A stretch of DNA of 64,000 nucleotides from Synergistaceae bacterium UBA1037. GTDB lineage: Bacteria; Synergistota; Synergistia; Synergistales; Synergistaceae. This document shows positions 44,351 to 53,213 of this stretch, piece by piece. The number at the start of each line of letters is the position of its first letter. Within the stretch, counting starts at the first letter, position 1. The stretch is taken from contig DCEE01000017.1 of the NCBI GenBank assembly GCA_002316795.1, forward strand, positions 38,963 to 102,962. Reading direction: 5' to 3'. The position numbers and the translations under genes were made by a program. The notes below the pieces were generated by a model. The model was not told where the DNA came from and ran no database searches. It worked only from the letters and a program-made list of their open reading frames with translations.

Positions 44351-45391
44351 TCAGCGGTAATCTCCACGTTCCGCGACCATCTCATAGCCGATGCTTTCTA
44401 TCTTCGCTTTTACATAGGCAAGGCTCTCGGATGCGTCGTCTGCTGTGCCTATCTTGTTGTCGTAGAGCAGGTAATTTTTTCTTGCGTCAAGAGGGGATAT
44501 ATTAGGCATCACAACATTTGCGCCTGCAAGTATGCCCCGCTCCCTTCCGTCTGACATCACTGTCCCAAGCGCAGTTGTAGCGGGCAGAAGGACTCTTGGG
44601 TGCATAAGCCTTACCAGGCTTACCATAAAGAGTGAGTCCTCGGCGCTTCCGGCAGGGCAGTCCCTGAAGGGGGTATCGCTATGCGGAATGAAGGGACCGA
44701 TCCCGACCATGTGTGGACCGAACTCTTTCATGAAGAGAAGGTCTTCCGCAAGATTCTCCCTCGTCTGGAAGGGAGAACCTACCATCAGACCGCATCCTGT
44801 CTGGAAACCTATCTCTTTGAGGTCATAGAGGCACCTCTTCCTGTTGGTCAGCGTCAGAGAAGAGGGGTGAAGTTTGGAATAGTGTGCTTCACATGCGGTC
44901 TCATGCCTGAGAAGATATCTGTCCGCCCCGGCGTCGAACAGCCTCTGGTATGAGGCTTTCTCTTTTTCCCCGAGAGAGATGGTGATCGCGCAGTCGCTGT
45001 ATTTTTCCTTGATCCTGCCTATGATCCTTACAAGAAGGTCGTCTGTGAAGAAGCTGTCTTCGCCGCCCTGAAGGACAAAGGTCCTGAACCCGGCCTCATA
45101 TCCCCAGTCGCAGCAGTAATAGATCTCATTCAAAGAGAGCCTGTACCTGACGGCTTTGGTGTTGCTTCTTCTTATCCCGCAGTAATAGCAGTCATTCCTG
45201 CAGTAGTTCGATATCTCTACAAGACCCCTTGAAAATATCTTTTTGCCAAATACAGAGAGGGAAGTCTCCTTTGCCTTTTCAGCTGCGTAGATCCTGTCTG
45301 CTTCGCTGTAAGACGAGAGCAGCTCCACAAGCTCTCTTTTCGGCAGGGTCCCGGCCTTTGCAAGATCGTCTATCCTTGTCATGTTGTCCAT
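44351..45391 (-). CDS. hydE: [FeFe]-hydrogenase maturase HydE (radical SAM)
   Basis: One of three maturases that build the H-cluster of [FeFe] hydrogenases. The 346-residue radical-SAM protein has CRNDCYYC (Cys64, 68, 71), YCGIRRSN, and the partial-barrel VLQGGEDSFF and FIPHSDTP motifs specific to HydE. hydF, hydG and the hydrogenase are not in this window. A biotin-synthase role is less likely from the C-terminal part. I chose the ATG at 45391; 45382 is possible. Confidence 0.9.
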   Translation of the reverse strand: MDNMTRIDDLAKAGTLPKRELVELLSSYSEADRIYAAEKAKETSLSVFGKKIFSRGLVEISNYCRNDCYYCGIRRSNTKAVRYRLSLNEIYYCCDWGYEAGFRTFVLQGGEDSFFTDDLLVRIIGRIKEKYSDCAITISLGEKEKASYQRLFDAGADRYLLRHETACEAHYSKLHPSSLTLTNRKRCLYDLKEIGFQTGCGLMVGSPFQTRENLAEDLLFMKEFGPHMVGIGPFIPHSDTPFRDCPAGSAEDSLFMVSLVRLMHPRVLLPATTALGTVMSDGRERGILAGANVVMPNISPLDARKNYLLYDNKIGTADDASESLAYVKAKIESIGYEMVAERGDYR

Positions 45392-45523
45392 TAAGTTTAT
45401 CTTCCCTTCTCTTCTGGTAAAAAGCAAATATTCTAGTGAATCGTATCACGAAGGTTTTTCACCTACAAGGAAAAAACCACTACTTTTTGATCATATCTGA
45501 CACTCTCCTTCTCCCTTTCTGAT

Positions 45524-45553
45524 TTGACAACTAAAGAACAGGGGGATGATAAT
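45524..45553 (+). promoter_or_regulatory. Candidate promoter for the glutamate-synthase-like gene
   Basis: TTGACA with TGATAA at 17 or GATAAT at 18 bases, about 20 bases before the start codon. Confidence 0.65.
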
Positions 45554-45570
45554 GTGAACATGAAAGGCAG

Positions 45571-47097
45571 ATGATCACAATGTCTTACAGTCCGGATCTA
45601 AGCTCAGGGTTCAACGGAACAAGGCTGAGAACTCCAAACCACGCATCGTGCTCAGGAATGTGTTCCGATTGTGTGCAGGAGTGCCCGGCGCTTTGCGAGA
45701 TAGGGCTCTCAGCGATAAGGGGAACTGAGGCAGCGTACCCGGCAAACCCTAACGGAAGCCAGTTCGCCTCGGAGAAAAAATACCCCATTGATTTTTCTGA
45801 TTTCAACATAAACGGCAGGGTATTCGGGGCACGGGGACTCCCGGAGGATGCTGACATTGCCCACCCTCTAAGCGTAGACCTTTCCTGCAGTTTTGGAATT
45901 GCGCATCCGGTAGCGCAAAAAATGCCGCTCATACTTCCGGCCGTGGCAAAACTGAACTGGCAGGACTATTATGCGGGAGCGGCAATAGCCGGGGTCACAG
46001 CAGTTATAGGAGAGGCTGTGGTAAACAAGGACAGCGGTGCCGAATTTTCTAACGGCAGGCTGACCTATTCTCCGCTGATCAAAGATATGATCTCACGTTT
46101 CAGGGTCTACGACAGAGGTTACGGCGACATTGTACTCCAGGCAAATTACGACGATGTCTCTTTCGGGGTCCTAGAATATGCTATTGAAAAATTAGGAGTG
46201 AAAAGCGTAGAGCTCAAATTAGGGCAAGCAGCAAAGGGCATCCAGGCAGTTTCAAAAACGATGTCCTATGAAGAGGCAACGGCGATAAAAGCAAAAGGCC
46301 GAATGGTATACCCGGACCCCGCATCACCGGAGATACAGAAGATGCTTTCTTCAGGATTCAAGCCGGTATTCAGGGCGATGGGGCGTCTGCCAATGTACAG
46401 AGAGGAAAGCCTTACTTGCTATATCCAAGATCTGAGATCACTCGGAGCAAAAAGGGTAATGCTCAAGGTCGGCGGTTATGACAGAAAAGAGCTTGAACTG
46501 GTGCTAAGAATAGCCTCCGCAGCATCCGTTGATCTGGTGACTTTTGATGGTGCCGGAGGAGGAACGGGAAACAGCCCCTGTAGAATGATGAATGAATGGG
46601 GCCTGCCCACGATGTTCCTTGAGAGCATCGTCTGGGACATCCTGGATAAAATGAGAAGAGAGGGAAAAAGCCTCCCCGGAACAGCAATTACCGGAGGCTT
46701 CTCGCTCGAAGACAACATATACAAGGGACTCGCTTTCGGTGCTCCCTACATTTCACTTGTGGGGGTCTGCAGAGCTCCGATGGCAGCTGCAATGTTCTCA
46801 AAGATGGTAGGAGAGGGAATCAAAAAGAATGATGTTCCTGTTTCAGTTAAGAAATTTGGATCATCTGCCGAGGATATTTATCATGATATGCAGGATCTTA
46901 ATCTGATGTACGGAAAAGAAGCTGAGAATATCCCTGCCGGTGCGACAGGAGTATTTTCTTACCTCAATAGGGTCTCCTTCGGTCTGCGGCTCATGATGGC
47001 GCTTAACAGAAAGTTTTCTCTGGGGTTCATTGACAGGACAGATCTGATACCTCTAACAGAGTCGGCAAAGGGACTGTTGAAGGGGCCGTGGCTATAG
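45571..47097 (+). CDS. FMN-binding glutamate-synthase-like protein
   Basis: A 508-residue protein resembling the central FMN-binding barrel of glutamate synthase: SVELKLGQAAKGIQA (phosphate or glutamate site) and VTFDGAGGGTGNSPCRM (FMN site). It lacks the amidotransferase domain. A cysteine cluster near the N-terminus (Cys27, 31, 34, 38, 42) could hold an iron-sulfur cluster, but the spacing is not that of the normal GltB cluster. The reaction is unknown; archaeal-type single-barrel glutamate synthases are relatives. It stands alone, converging on livF. The ATG at 45571 has only a weak site; 45580 is an alternative. Confidence 0.75.
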   Translation: MITMSYSPDLSSGFNGTRLRTPNHASCSGMCSDCVQECPALCEIGLSAIRGTEAAYPANPNGSQFASEKKYPIDFSDFNINGRVFGARGLPEDADIAHPLSVDLSCSFGIAHPVAQKMPLILPAVAKLNWQDYYAGAAIAGVTAVIGEAVVNKDSGAEFSNGRLTYSPLIKDMISRFRVYDRGYGDIVLQANYDDVSFGVLEYAIEKLGVKSVELKLGQAAKGIQAVSKTMSYEEATAIKAKGRMVYPDPASPEIQKMLSSGFKPVFRAMGRLPMYREESLTCYIQDLRSLGAKRVMLKVGGYDRKELELVLRIASAASVDLVTFDGAGGGTGNSPCRMMNEWGLPTMFLESIVWDILDKMRREGKSLPGTAITGGFSLEDNIYKGLAFGAPYISLVGVCRAPMAAAMFSKMVGEGIKKNDVPVSVKKFGSSAEDIYHDMQDLNLMYGKEAENIPAGATGVFSYLNRVSFGLRLMMALNRKFSLGFIDRTDLIPLTESAKGLLKGPWL

Positions 47098-47173
47098 GTC
47101 CGGGATTTTGCACGCGACCCTCTCATTAAAGGCTTTCTCTGAGAACAGAAAATAAATAATGTCATATTAAGAT

Positions 47174-47207
47174 CCGGCCGGTGTCCCTTATGTGGAATAC
47201 CGGCCGG
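47174..47207. terminator. Bidirectional terminator between convergent genes
   Basis: A perfect 9-bp inverted repeat (CCGGCCGGT / ACCGGCCGG) with a 16-base loop lies between the ends of the plus-strand gene and livF. T-rich sequence follows on both strands, though without long T runs. Confidence 0.75.
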
Positions 47208-47246
47208 CCTTTGAACTCCTGTCAAATATTCAGTTAAGGGTTGTTT

Positions 47247-47960
47247 TTACATGCCCATGTATGCTTTGCGTACTTCCTCCGAGCAGAGAAGCTCCTGCGA
47301 TGTGCCTGAGTAGACTATTGTTCCGGTCTGGATGACATAGCCTCTCTTTGCGATCTCAAGGGCTTCCTGGACCATCTGCTCGACGAGGAGGATCGTTACG
47401 CCCCTCTTGTTTATCTCAATAACAGTCTCAAAGACTTTCTCAACAAGACTTGGCTGCAGGCCCAGGGAGAGTTCGTCAAGAAGCAAAAGCTTCGGCTTCG
47501 ACATAAGTCCCCTTGCGATGGCGCACATCTGCTGTTCGCCGCCGCTCATCGTCTCTGCGGTCTGGTCTCTGCGGTCCTTGAGTATCGGGAAAAGGTCGTA
47601 CATCTCCTCCAACCGCCCGTCAATTTCTTTTCTGTCCTTTGTGGCGAAGGCTCCCAGTTCGAGGTTTTCACGCACCGTCAGTTTGGAAAAGAGGCGGCGT
47701 CCTTCAGGAACATAGCTCAGCCCCTTCCTGATCGTTTTTGAGGCCGAAGTCTTTGAAATATCCTCCCCCATAAAGCTTATCGTACCGCTGACCGGATGCA
47801 TAAGACCTGCGATCGTCCTCATGGTAGTGCTTTTGCCGGCTCCGTTCGCTCCGATTATTGCGACAAGCTCGCCCTCGTTTACCTCAAGTGAGATGCCATG
47901 GATGACCGGGACCGCGTCATAGGCACAGTGTATGTTTTTAACTTCAAGCATGGCAGACAT
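47247..47960 (-). CDS. livF: Branched-chain amino-acid ABC transporter ATPase LivF
   Basis: One of two ATPases of the Liv system. The 237 residues have Walker A GANGAGKST, signature MSGGEQQM and Walker B KLLLLDE. I chose the ATG at 47960, overlapping the livG stop. Last gene of the operon. Confidence 0.95.
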   Translation of the reverse strand: MSAMLEVKNIHCAYDAVPVIHGISLEVNEGELVAIIGANGAGKSTTMRTIAGLMHPVSGTISFMGEDISKTSASKTIRKGLSYVPEGRRLFSKLTVRENLELGAFATKDRKEIDGRLEEMYDLFPILKDRRDQTAETMSGGEQQMCAIARGLMSKPKLLLLDELSLGLQPSLVEKVFETVIEINKRGVTILLVEQMVQEALEIAKRGYVIQTGTIVYSGTSQELLCSEEVRKAYMGM

Positions 47961-48709
47961 CACTGTTCCCCCTCACAGACCCTGAGTCTCTTCGCAAATT
48001 TCTCGCCGAAGTATGCCGTGATGACTGTCGGGTCGTTGATTACTGCCTGCGGGCTGTCTTCCGCTATCTTTTTGCCGCTGGCAAGGACAACTATCTTGTC
48101 GGCTATCGGCATAATAGCCTCCATGATATGCTCGACCATCAATATGGTCACGCCCTCTTCCCTGAGCCTCACAATGACTTCCACCATCTCTTTTACCTCG
48201 GTCGATGTCAGTCCGGCAACAGACTCGTCAAGAAGAAGGAGCTTCGGGCCTGTCGCAAGGGACCTCGCCACTTCAAGCCTCTTCTTGTTGCCTATGGTAA
48301 GGCCGCCAGCCAGCTTGTTTCTGAGATCTCCCAGGAAGCAGAGGTCCACGCAGTGCTCAGCGACTTCGTTTGCCTTTGCCGTGTCGCTGTATCGCATATA
48401 GGCTCCGACCAGAATATTTTCATATACGGTCATCTCCTTGAGTGGCCTTACGACCTGGAAGGTCCTTGCGAGACCAAGGCGGGCCATCTTCCACGACGGG
48501 TATCCGGTCACGTCGAGTCCGTCAAATGTCACCTTGCCTGAGGCTGGCTTGTAGAGACCTGCAACACAGTTGAAAAGGGTCGTCTTGCCGGCTCCGTTGG
48601 GGCCTATAAGGCCAACTATGGTTCCTTTTTCCACATCAAAGGAGACATCGCTGTTGGCAAGCAGGGACCCGAATTTCATGGTCAGATCTCTGACTTCAAG
48701 CAGTGCCAT
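47960..48709 (-). CDS. livG: Branched-chain amino-acid ABC transporter ATPase LivG
   Basis: Second Liv ATPase, 249 residues, with GPNGAGKTT, the signature-region GGLTIGNKKRLEVARSL (degenerate LSGGQ, typical of LivG) and KLLLLDESVAGL. Its start shares one base with the livM stop. Confidence 0.95.
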   Translation of the reverse strand: MALLEVRDLTMKFGSLLANSDVSFDVEKGTIVGLIGPNGAGKTTLFNCVAGLYKPASGKVTFDGLDVTGYPSWKMARLGLARTFQVVRPLKEMTVYENILVGAYMRYSDTAKANEVAEHCVDLCFLGDLRNKLAGGLTIGNKKRLEVARSLATGPKLLLLDESVAGLTSTEVKEMVEVIVRLREEGVTILMVEHIMEAIMPIADKIVVLASGKKIAEDSPQAVINDPTVITAYFGEKFAKRLRVCEGEQ

Positions 48710-49698
48710 TACGCGTCACCTTCTTCTCTTACGATTTTTTTTCTTGTGAAGTACCTGATCAGGCCCATGATCCCCAGAGGCTGCTTGATCATTACGATTA
48801 TTATGATCAGGCCGAATATCATCAGGTCAACGCCTGCTCCGAGATTTGAAAGGTACGCGCGGGTGTATTCCTGAAGAGGTATAAGCACCAGTGCTCCAAG
48901 GAACGGCCCCCAGAATGTTCCAAGTCCTCCAAGTATAGTGATCAGGACAAATTTCATTGACATGTCAAGGGACATTACCATCGGCGGATCTACGCGGTAG
49001 TTGTACTGGGCGAAGAACGATCCGCAAAGTGCTGCCAAAGACGCCGAAAGGGCCATTGCAGAGAGTTTAACGACGGTGCTGTTGACTCCGAGGGATTCAG
49101 CGGTCTCCTGTCCTTCGCGTACGGCTCTCAGGTAGTATCCCATCCTGTGTCTCTCTATCCACCTGACGATACTGAAGACAAGGATAAATATGGCAAGCGC
49201 TCCGAGGTAATAGCCGTTCTTCGTGTCGGACCAGGAGAAATTCTTCCATCCGTCGGGAAGGATGGGATAGTCAAGCCCCAATGCTCCTCCCACAGCATCC
49301 CATATCATAAAGAGACGGTTGAATATTTCTACGATCGCGAATGTCGCTATCGCGAAGTAGTGTCCCTTGAGCTTAAAGCAGGGATAGCTGATTATGACTG
49401 ATACGAGAGCTGCGACGACCATTCCGAGCGGCGCGCCGTACCAGGGAAGGCTCTCGAAAGTGACCACTGCCAGTGACGCCCCGTAAGCACCGATACCGAA
49501 GAAGACAGAGTGTCCGAATGAAGTCTGTCCGCAGTAACCGCTTATTATGTTCCAGGACTGTGCCATGGCCGCATAGAGCAGTATCATAGTCGCGACGTGG
49601 CCGAAGAAGGATCCGCCTATGACACCCGGGATAAAAGGCAGCACGACGGCGGCAGCAAGGAATCCATACCAGAGTTTGTCTGATTTTTCTTTAAACAT
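48709..49698 (-). CDS. livM: Branched-chain amino-acid permease LivM
   Basis: Membrane subunit with about 9-10 segments and the family hallmark SGYCGQTSFGHSVFFGIGAYG. I chose the ATG at 49698 (GGGTGG upstream); in-frame GTG codons at 49707 and 49710 overlap the livH stop. 329 residues. Confidence 0.94.
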   Translation of the reverse strand: MFKEKSDKLWYGFLAAAVVLPFIPGVIGGSFFGHVATMILLYAAMAQSWNIISGYCGQTSFGHSVFFGIGAYGASLAVVTFESLPWYGAPLGMVVAALVSVIISYPCFKLKGHYFAIATFAIVEIFNRLFMIWDAVGGALGLDYPILPDGWKNFSWSDTKNGYYLGALAIFILVFSIVRWIERHRMGYYLRAVREGQETAESLGVNSTVVKLSAMALSASLAALCGSFFAQYNYRVDPPMVMSLDMSMKFVLITILGGLGTFWGPFLGALVLIPLQEYTRAYLSNLGAGVDLMIFGLIIIIVMIKQPLGIMGLIRYFTRKKIVREEGDA

Positions 49699-49703
49699 CG
49701 CCG

Positions 49704-50564
49704 TCACCACCCGAACAGACCCTTAGGTCTTATTAGAATTACAACAAGATAGATGGCAAATACTGCCACGTACTTAACGACCGCAGCCACATAGAATCCC
49801 GCGAAGGACTCGACAAGCCCGATCAGCAGCGCAGCAAAGAGGGCTCCGGGAATACTTCCGAAACCTCCGAGCGCAACGACCACAAATGCGATAAGGCTGA
49901 AGAGCCCACCGACTTCGGGGTGAACTGCCAGATATGTAGTCATAAGTCCGCCCGCTACGCCGACACAGGCACCGCCGATCCCAAAGACGAGCAGATAAAT
50001 ATTTTCGGTGTCGATCCCCATCAGTTCGGCTGCTTCCTTGTCCATGGCCGTAGCCTGGATGGCCCAGCCCACCCTTGTCTTTTTAATGAGCCAGTAGACG
50101 CCTAGCAGGACCACCAATGAGAAGATGGCTGTTACAAGTTGGGGCAGCGATACGATCGCACCTGCCACCTCAAATGTTTTGCCTTCCATTATTGTTCCGG
50201 ACAGCAAACGGAAGTTGGGGGTAAAGCGGTTCATGCAGAAGTTTTTAAGGAGCATTGAAAGGCCGAATGTCGCGAGCAGCGGTGCCATCGCGGCTTTTCC
50301 GAGACTGTTCTTTATTATGAGCCTGTAGGTCAGGGCTCCCATAAGGAACAGGAATATTCCGCCGGCTATCCATGAGAATAGCGGGTCAATTCCAAGTATT
50401 TCACCTATCCAGTAGCAGAGGTACATTGCAACCATCAGGAATTCTCCGTGTGCGAAGTTGATGACGTCCATAACTCCCCACATCATGCTTAGTCCCGCCG
50501 CGACAAGCGCGTAAAGGAGTCCGCTGAGGATCCCGTCTATTAAAACCTGCAAAAAGTTACTCAC
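49704..50564 (-). CDS. livH: Branched-chain amino-acid permease LivH
   Basis: The partner membrane subunit, 286 residues, about eight segments, with the LivH hallmarks SGLLYALVAAGLSMMWGVM and NFAHGEFLMV. It follows the binding-protein gene after a strong hairpin. Confidence 0.95.
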   Translation of the reverse strand: MSNFLQVLIDGILSGLLYALVAAGLSMMWGVMDVINFAHGEFLMVAMYLCYWIGEILGIDPLFSWIAGGIFLFLMGALTYRLIIKNSLGKAAMAPLLATFGLSMLLKNFCMNRFTPNFRLLSGTIMEGKTFEVAGAIVSLPQLVTAIFSLVVLLGVYWLIKKTRVGWAIQATAMDKEAAELMGIDTENIYLLVFGIGGACVGVAGGLMTTYLAVHPEVGGLFSLIAFVVVALGGFGSIPGALFAALLIGLVESFAGFYVAAVVKYVAVFAIYLVVILIRPKGLFGW

Positions 50565-50583
50565 TGTAAAAACCTCCCTAAAA

Positions 50584-50611
50584 GAGGCGGGGCAATCGCT
50601 CGCCCCGCCTC
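50584..50611 (-). terminator. Intercistronic hairpin between livK and livH
   Basis: A perfect 10-bp GC-rich stem (GAGGCGGGGC / GCCCCGCCTC, 8-nt loop), followed by only TTTT. Such hairpins after binding-protein genes lower downstream expression or protect the upstream mRNA, giving more LivK than permease. Confidence 0.8.
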
Positions 50612-50635
50612 ATAACGCCTAAGCTGTAAGATCGA

Positions 50636-51901
50636 CTAGCGTTTGTCCCACGGGGTCATGGGGAATACAGGCTCCGACTTCTTGTACTTAAGCGGGAAGA
50701 CTGTTTTGTAGTCCTGGTCCTTTATCTGTGTGATGACGCTGAGTGCATAGACGTTCTGTCCGCCGGGCTCAAACTTGACTTTTCCGCTGAGAGACATCAC
50801 TGAGGGGAACTCTTCGGTCCTGAGAAGCTGTACGACCTTTTCGGTATCGAGGGATCCGGCCTTCTCTATCGCCTGTGCGAGCACGAAGAGCATTACGCCT
50901 TCCTGGATGGAGTCGCTGTCAAAAGGCTGGTTGCTTCTTGGGGTATAGTATTTCTTCTCGATCTTTATCGCTTCGGGCATGAATTCCTTCGCGAGTGCAG
51001 GTGAATATCCCATTCCGCCCATGAAGTGGTCGCCGTCACCTGCAAGTTCTTTCTGGACTGCAGGGTTCTGATAGCCGGTGCAGTAGTTGAGGGCTATCTT
51101 CGGCAGCCAGTTTACCTGCTTCATCGTACGGACCCACAGTGAGTAGTCGCCGCCAAGTGCTGCGCCGAAGACCGCGTCGGGGTTTGCAGCCTTAAGGGTC
51201 TGGACTTCGCTGTTGAGGTTGGTTGCGCCGTTGTTGAAGGGAACGTCGGCTACGACTTTAAGACCGATCGCCTTTGCAGCCTTGTGAGCCTCTTCGGCAG
51301 CGTGCTTTCCGAATTCTGTGTTCTCGTAGATAACTCCAAGGGTCTTGATGCCTGCTTTTTTCTCTTTGTTGAGATATTCGATGTAATCAACAAATTCCTT
51401 TGATTCGATCGCATCTGTCGGAGCGTGGCGGAAGAAGTACTTGTAGTCGCGCTCTGTGAGAGCCGCGGAGCTCGAGCATCCGCACATGAAGATCTTCTTT
51501 GCGCGCTCTGCAACAGCACTCGCCGGTTTTGTGGCTGAGCTGTTGTAGCATCCGATCACCGCAAAGACTTTCTCCTGGTTGTAAAGACGCTCTGCTTCTG
51601 ACTTGGCGACATCCGGTTTTCCCTGGTGGTCGGCCTTGATTATTTCGATCTTGTATCCGTCCAGAAGGCCTTCCTTTGCCGCAAGAGGAGCGTTGATATC
51701 CGGGTTGGCTTTGTTGATGACATCTGCTGCCGCAAGAACAGCATTGACGCAGTTCTGTCCGGAAACAGCTGCCGGACCTGTGAGGGGGAAGAGCGCGCCT
51801 ATCTTGATGACCTTGTCAGCAGCAAACGCTGACGAACAGACCATCATAGAGAAGACCAAAACCATAAGTACCGCAAACATGGAACGCTTTCTGAGTTGCA
51901 T
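50636..51901 (-). CDS. livK: Branched-chain amino-acid-binding protein (LivK/J family)
   Basis: Periplasmic binding protein of the Liv system, 421 residues. A signal peptide (MQLRKRSMFAVLMVLVFSMM, cleaved near SAFAA-D) precedes the type I fold with IKIGALFPLTGPAA and DHQGKPDVAKSEAERL. The frame is open 40 codons upstream, but the ATG at 51901 has AGGAGG and starts the signal peptide. Ligand specificity cannot be read. Highest expression of the operon is likely. Confidence 0.94.
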   Translation of the reverse strand: MQLRKRSMFAVLMVLVFSMMVCSSAFAADKVIKIGALFPLTGPAAVSGQNCVNAVLAAADVINKANPDINAPLAAKEGLLDGYKIEIIKADHQGKPDVAKSEAERLYNQEKVFAVIGCYNSSATKPASAVAERAKKIFMCGCSSSAALTERDYKYFFRHAPTDAIESKEFVDYIEYLNKEKKAGIKTLGVIYENTEFGKHAAEEAHKAAKAIGLKVVADVPFNNGATNLNSEVQTLKAANPDAVFGAALGGDYSLWVRTMKQVNWLPKIALNYCTGYQNPAVQKELAGDGDHFMGGMGYSPALAKEFMPEAIKIEKKYYTPRSNQPFDSDSIQEGVMLFVLAQAIEKAGSLDTEKVVQLLRTEEFPSVMSLSGKVKFEPGGQNVYALSVITQIKDQDYKTVFPLKYKKSEPVFPMTPWDKR

Positions 51902-51973
51902 TGAAAATCGACCTCCTGTAATAATGATTAAGTTGCTAAGACCAGAAAACTCTGGTGTATCAGTGACTGGCTT

Positions 51974-52003
51974 ATTATAGTTAATTGAGTAACAAGATGT
52001 CAA
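51974..52003 (-). promoter_or_regulatory. Promoter of the liv operon
   Basis: Perfect TTGACA and perfect TATAAT with an 18-base spacer on the minus strand. A 6-bp hairpin (ACCAGA/TCTGGT, 51941-51956) lies in the leader. Confidence 0.88.
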
Positions 52004-52080
52004 TTTTTTGTCATATTTCACATTTGTTATTAACCACCCTGAATTCTTATTGCCAATGGATCGGATGACATTTTAAACTA

Positions 52081-52119
52081 AATACGGACTATTTTCCCCT
52101 TGTTTCAATGTTCCGTATT
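52081..52119. repeat. Inverted repeat between liv and pur promoters
   Basis: AATACGGA and TCCGTATT, 8 bp perfect, 23-base spacer, located between the two divergent promoters. It could be an operator for either operon. The rest of the livK-purS gap holds only the listed promoters. Confidence 0.45.
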
Positions 52120-52156
52120 ATTTAGTGTTTCACAAAATAAAAAAGGGCAATTATGG

Positions 52157-52185
52157 TTGACATTTATTTTATAGGGGAATATATT
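52157..52185 (+). promoter_or_regulatory. Promoter of the purine operon
   Basis: Perfect TTGACA with TATATT after 17 bases; the leader before purS is about 55 nt, too short for a purine riboswitch. Confidence 0.85.
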
Positions 52186-52245
52186 ATGAACAAGCTGGTG
52201 AACAATTCGTTCTAAACCAACAAACAACTTAAGGAGGCCGTCTGT

Positions 52246-52500
52246 ATGATCTTTCAGGCTGAAGTACTTATAACACCGCGCGAGGGTGTGCTGGACACGC
52301 AGGGCAAGGCAGTGGAGAAAACACTGACTCACCTGGGGTACAAGGGGATCAACGAGGTAAGGGTCGGCAAGATAGTAAGGATGCAGCTTGATGCGCCGAC
52401 AAAGGAAGAGGCCGTTAAAGATCTCGAGTCCATGTGTTCAGACCTTCTCTGCAACGACCTGATCGAGACCTTTAATATTTCAGTAAGGGAAAAATTGTGA
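52246..52500 (+). CDS. purS: FGAM synthase subunit PurS
   Basis: The 84-residue small subunit that links PurL and PurQ in the three-part formylglycinamidine synthase. It has the typical VLDTQGKAVEKTLTHLGY and MCSDLLCNDLIETF. AAGGAGG precedes the start. First gene of the pur operon. Confidence 0.95.
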   Translation: MIFQAEVLITPREGVLDTQGKAVEKTLTHLGYKGINEVRVGKIVRMQLDAPTKEEAVKDLESMCSDLLCNDLIETFNISVREKL

Positions 52501-53213
52501 TGAAAACTGCCGTCGTCGTCTTTCCCGGGAGCAATTGCGACAGAGATGTCCAGCGGGCTGTGAGCGAATCACTGAACACCGCTGTAGATATGGTATGGCA
52601 TGAAAATGATAATTTTGCCTCCGGAACGGACCTTGTGGTACTGCCGGGTGGTTTTTCGTACGGAGACTATCTCCGTTCAGGGGCGATGGCAGCAAGGTCG
52701 CCGATCATAAAGGCCGTAAGGGAGCATGCGGACAGAGGCGGGCTGGTGCTGGGGATCTGCAACGGGTTCCAGATCCTGACCGAAACAAAAATGCTGCCGG
52801 GAGCCCTGCTTCCAAACACCTCTCTCACCTTTATATGCCGCAGATGTCATGTCCGGGTGGAACGTACAGACAACAAATTCACTGCGGGCCTGAAAGAGGG
52901 AGATGTCATGCAGTTTCCCATAGCCCACCACGAGGGGCTGTTTTTCCTTCCCGATGACGAACTGAAAAAACTGGAAGAGGCAGGCCGCGTGGTCTTCCGG
53001 TATGCAGACCCAAAGACAGGCAGGGCCGGAGCGGAATACGCACCTAACGGCGCATTGAACGGCATTGCAGGGATATGCAGTGAAAAAGGAAATATACTTG
53101 GACTGATGCCCCATCCCGAACGTGCAACGATCCCTCATCTTAACGGAGGTACGGACGGCATCAGGTTCTGGAATTCGATCGCAGGGGCTTTCAAAGAAAG
53201 AGGTGCATGCTGA
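52500..53213 (+). CDS. purQ: FGAM synthase glutaminase subunit PurQ
   Basis: Supplies ammonia to PurL. The 237 residues show FPGSNCDRD, the nucleophile GICNGFQ (Cys87) and the His/Glu pair in MPHPERAT. Start taken at the ATG at 52500; GTG 52497 is in frame. Overlaps the purS stop. Confidence 0.95.
   Translation: MKTAVVVFPGSNCDRDVQRAVSESLNTAVDMVWHENDNFASGTDLVVLPGGFSYGDYLRSGAMAARSPIIKAVREHADRGGLVLGICNGFQILTETKMLPGALLPNTSLTFICRRCHVRVERTDNKFTAGLKEGDVMQFPIAHHEGLFFLPDDELKKLEEAGRVVFRYADPKTGRAGAEYAPNGALNGIAGICSEKGNILGLMPHPERATIPHLNGGTDGIRFWNSIAGAFKERGAC

Noticed and set aside
52022..52245. Purine riboswitch before purS
   Set aside because: The leader after the promoter is only about 55 nt and has no three-way-junction pattern.
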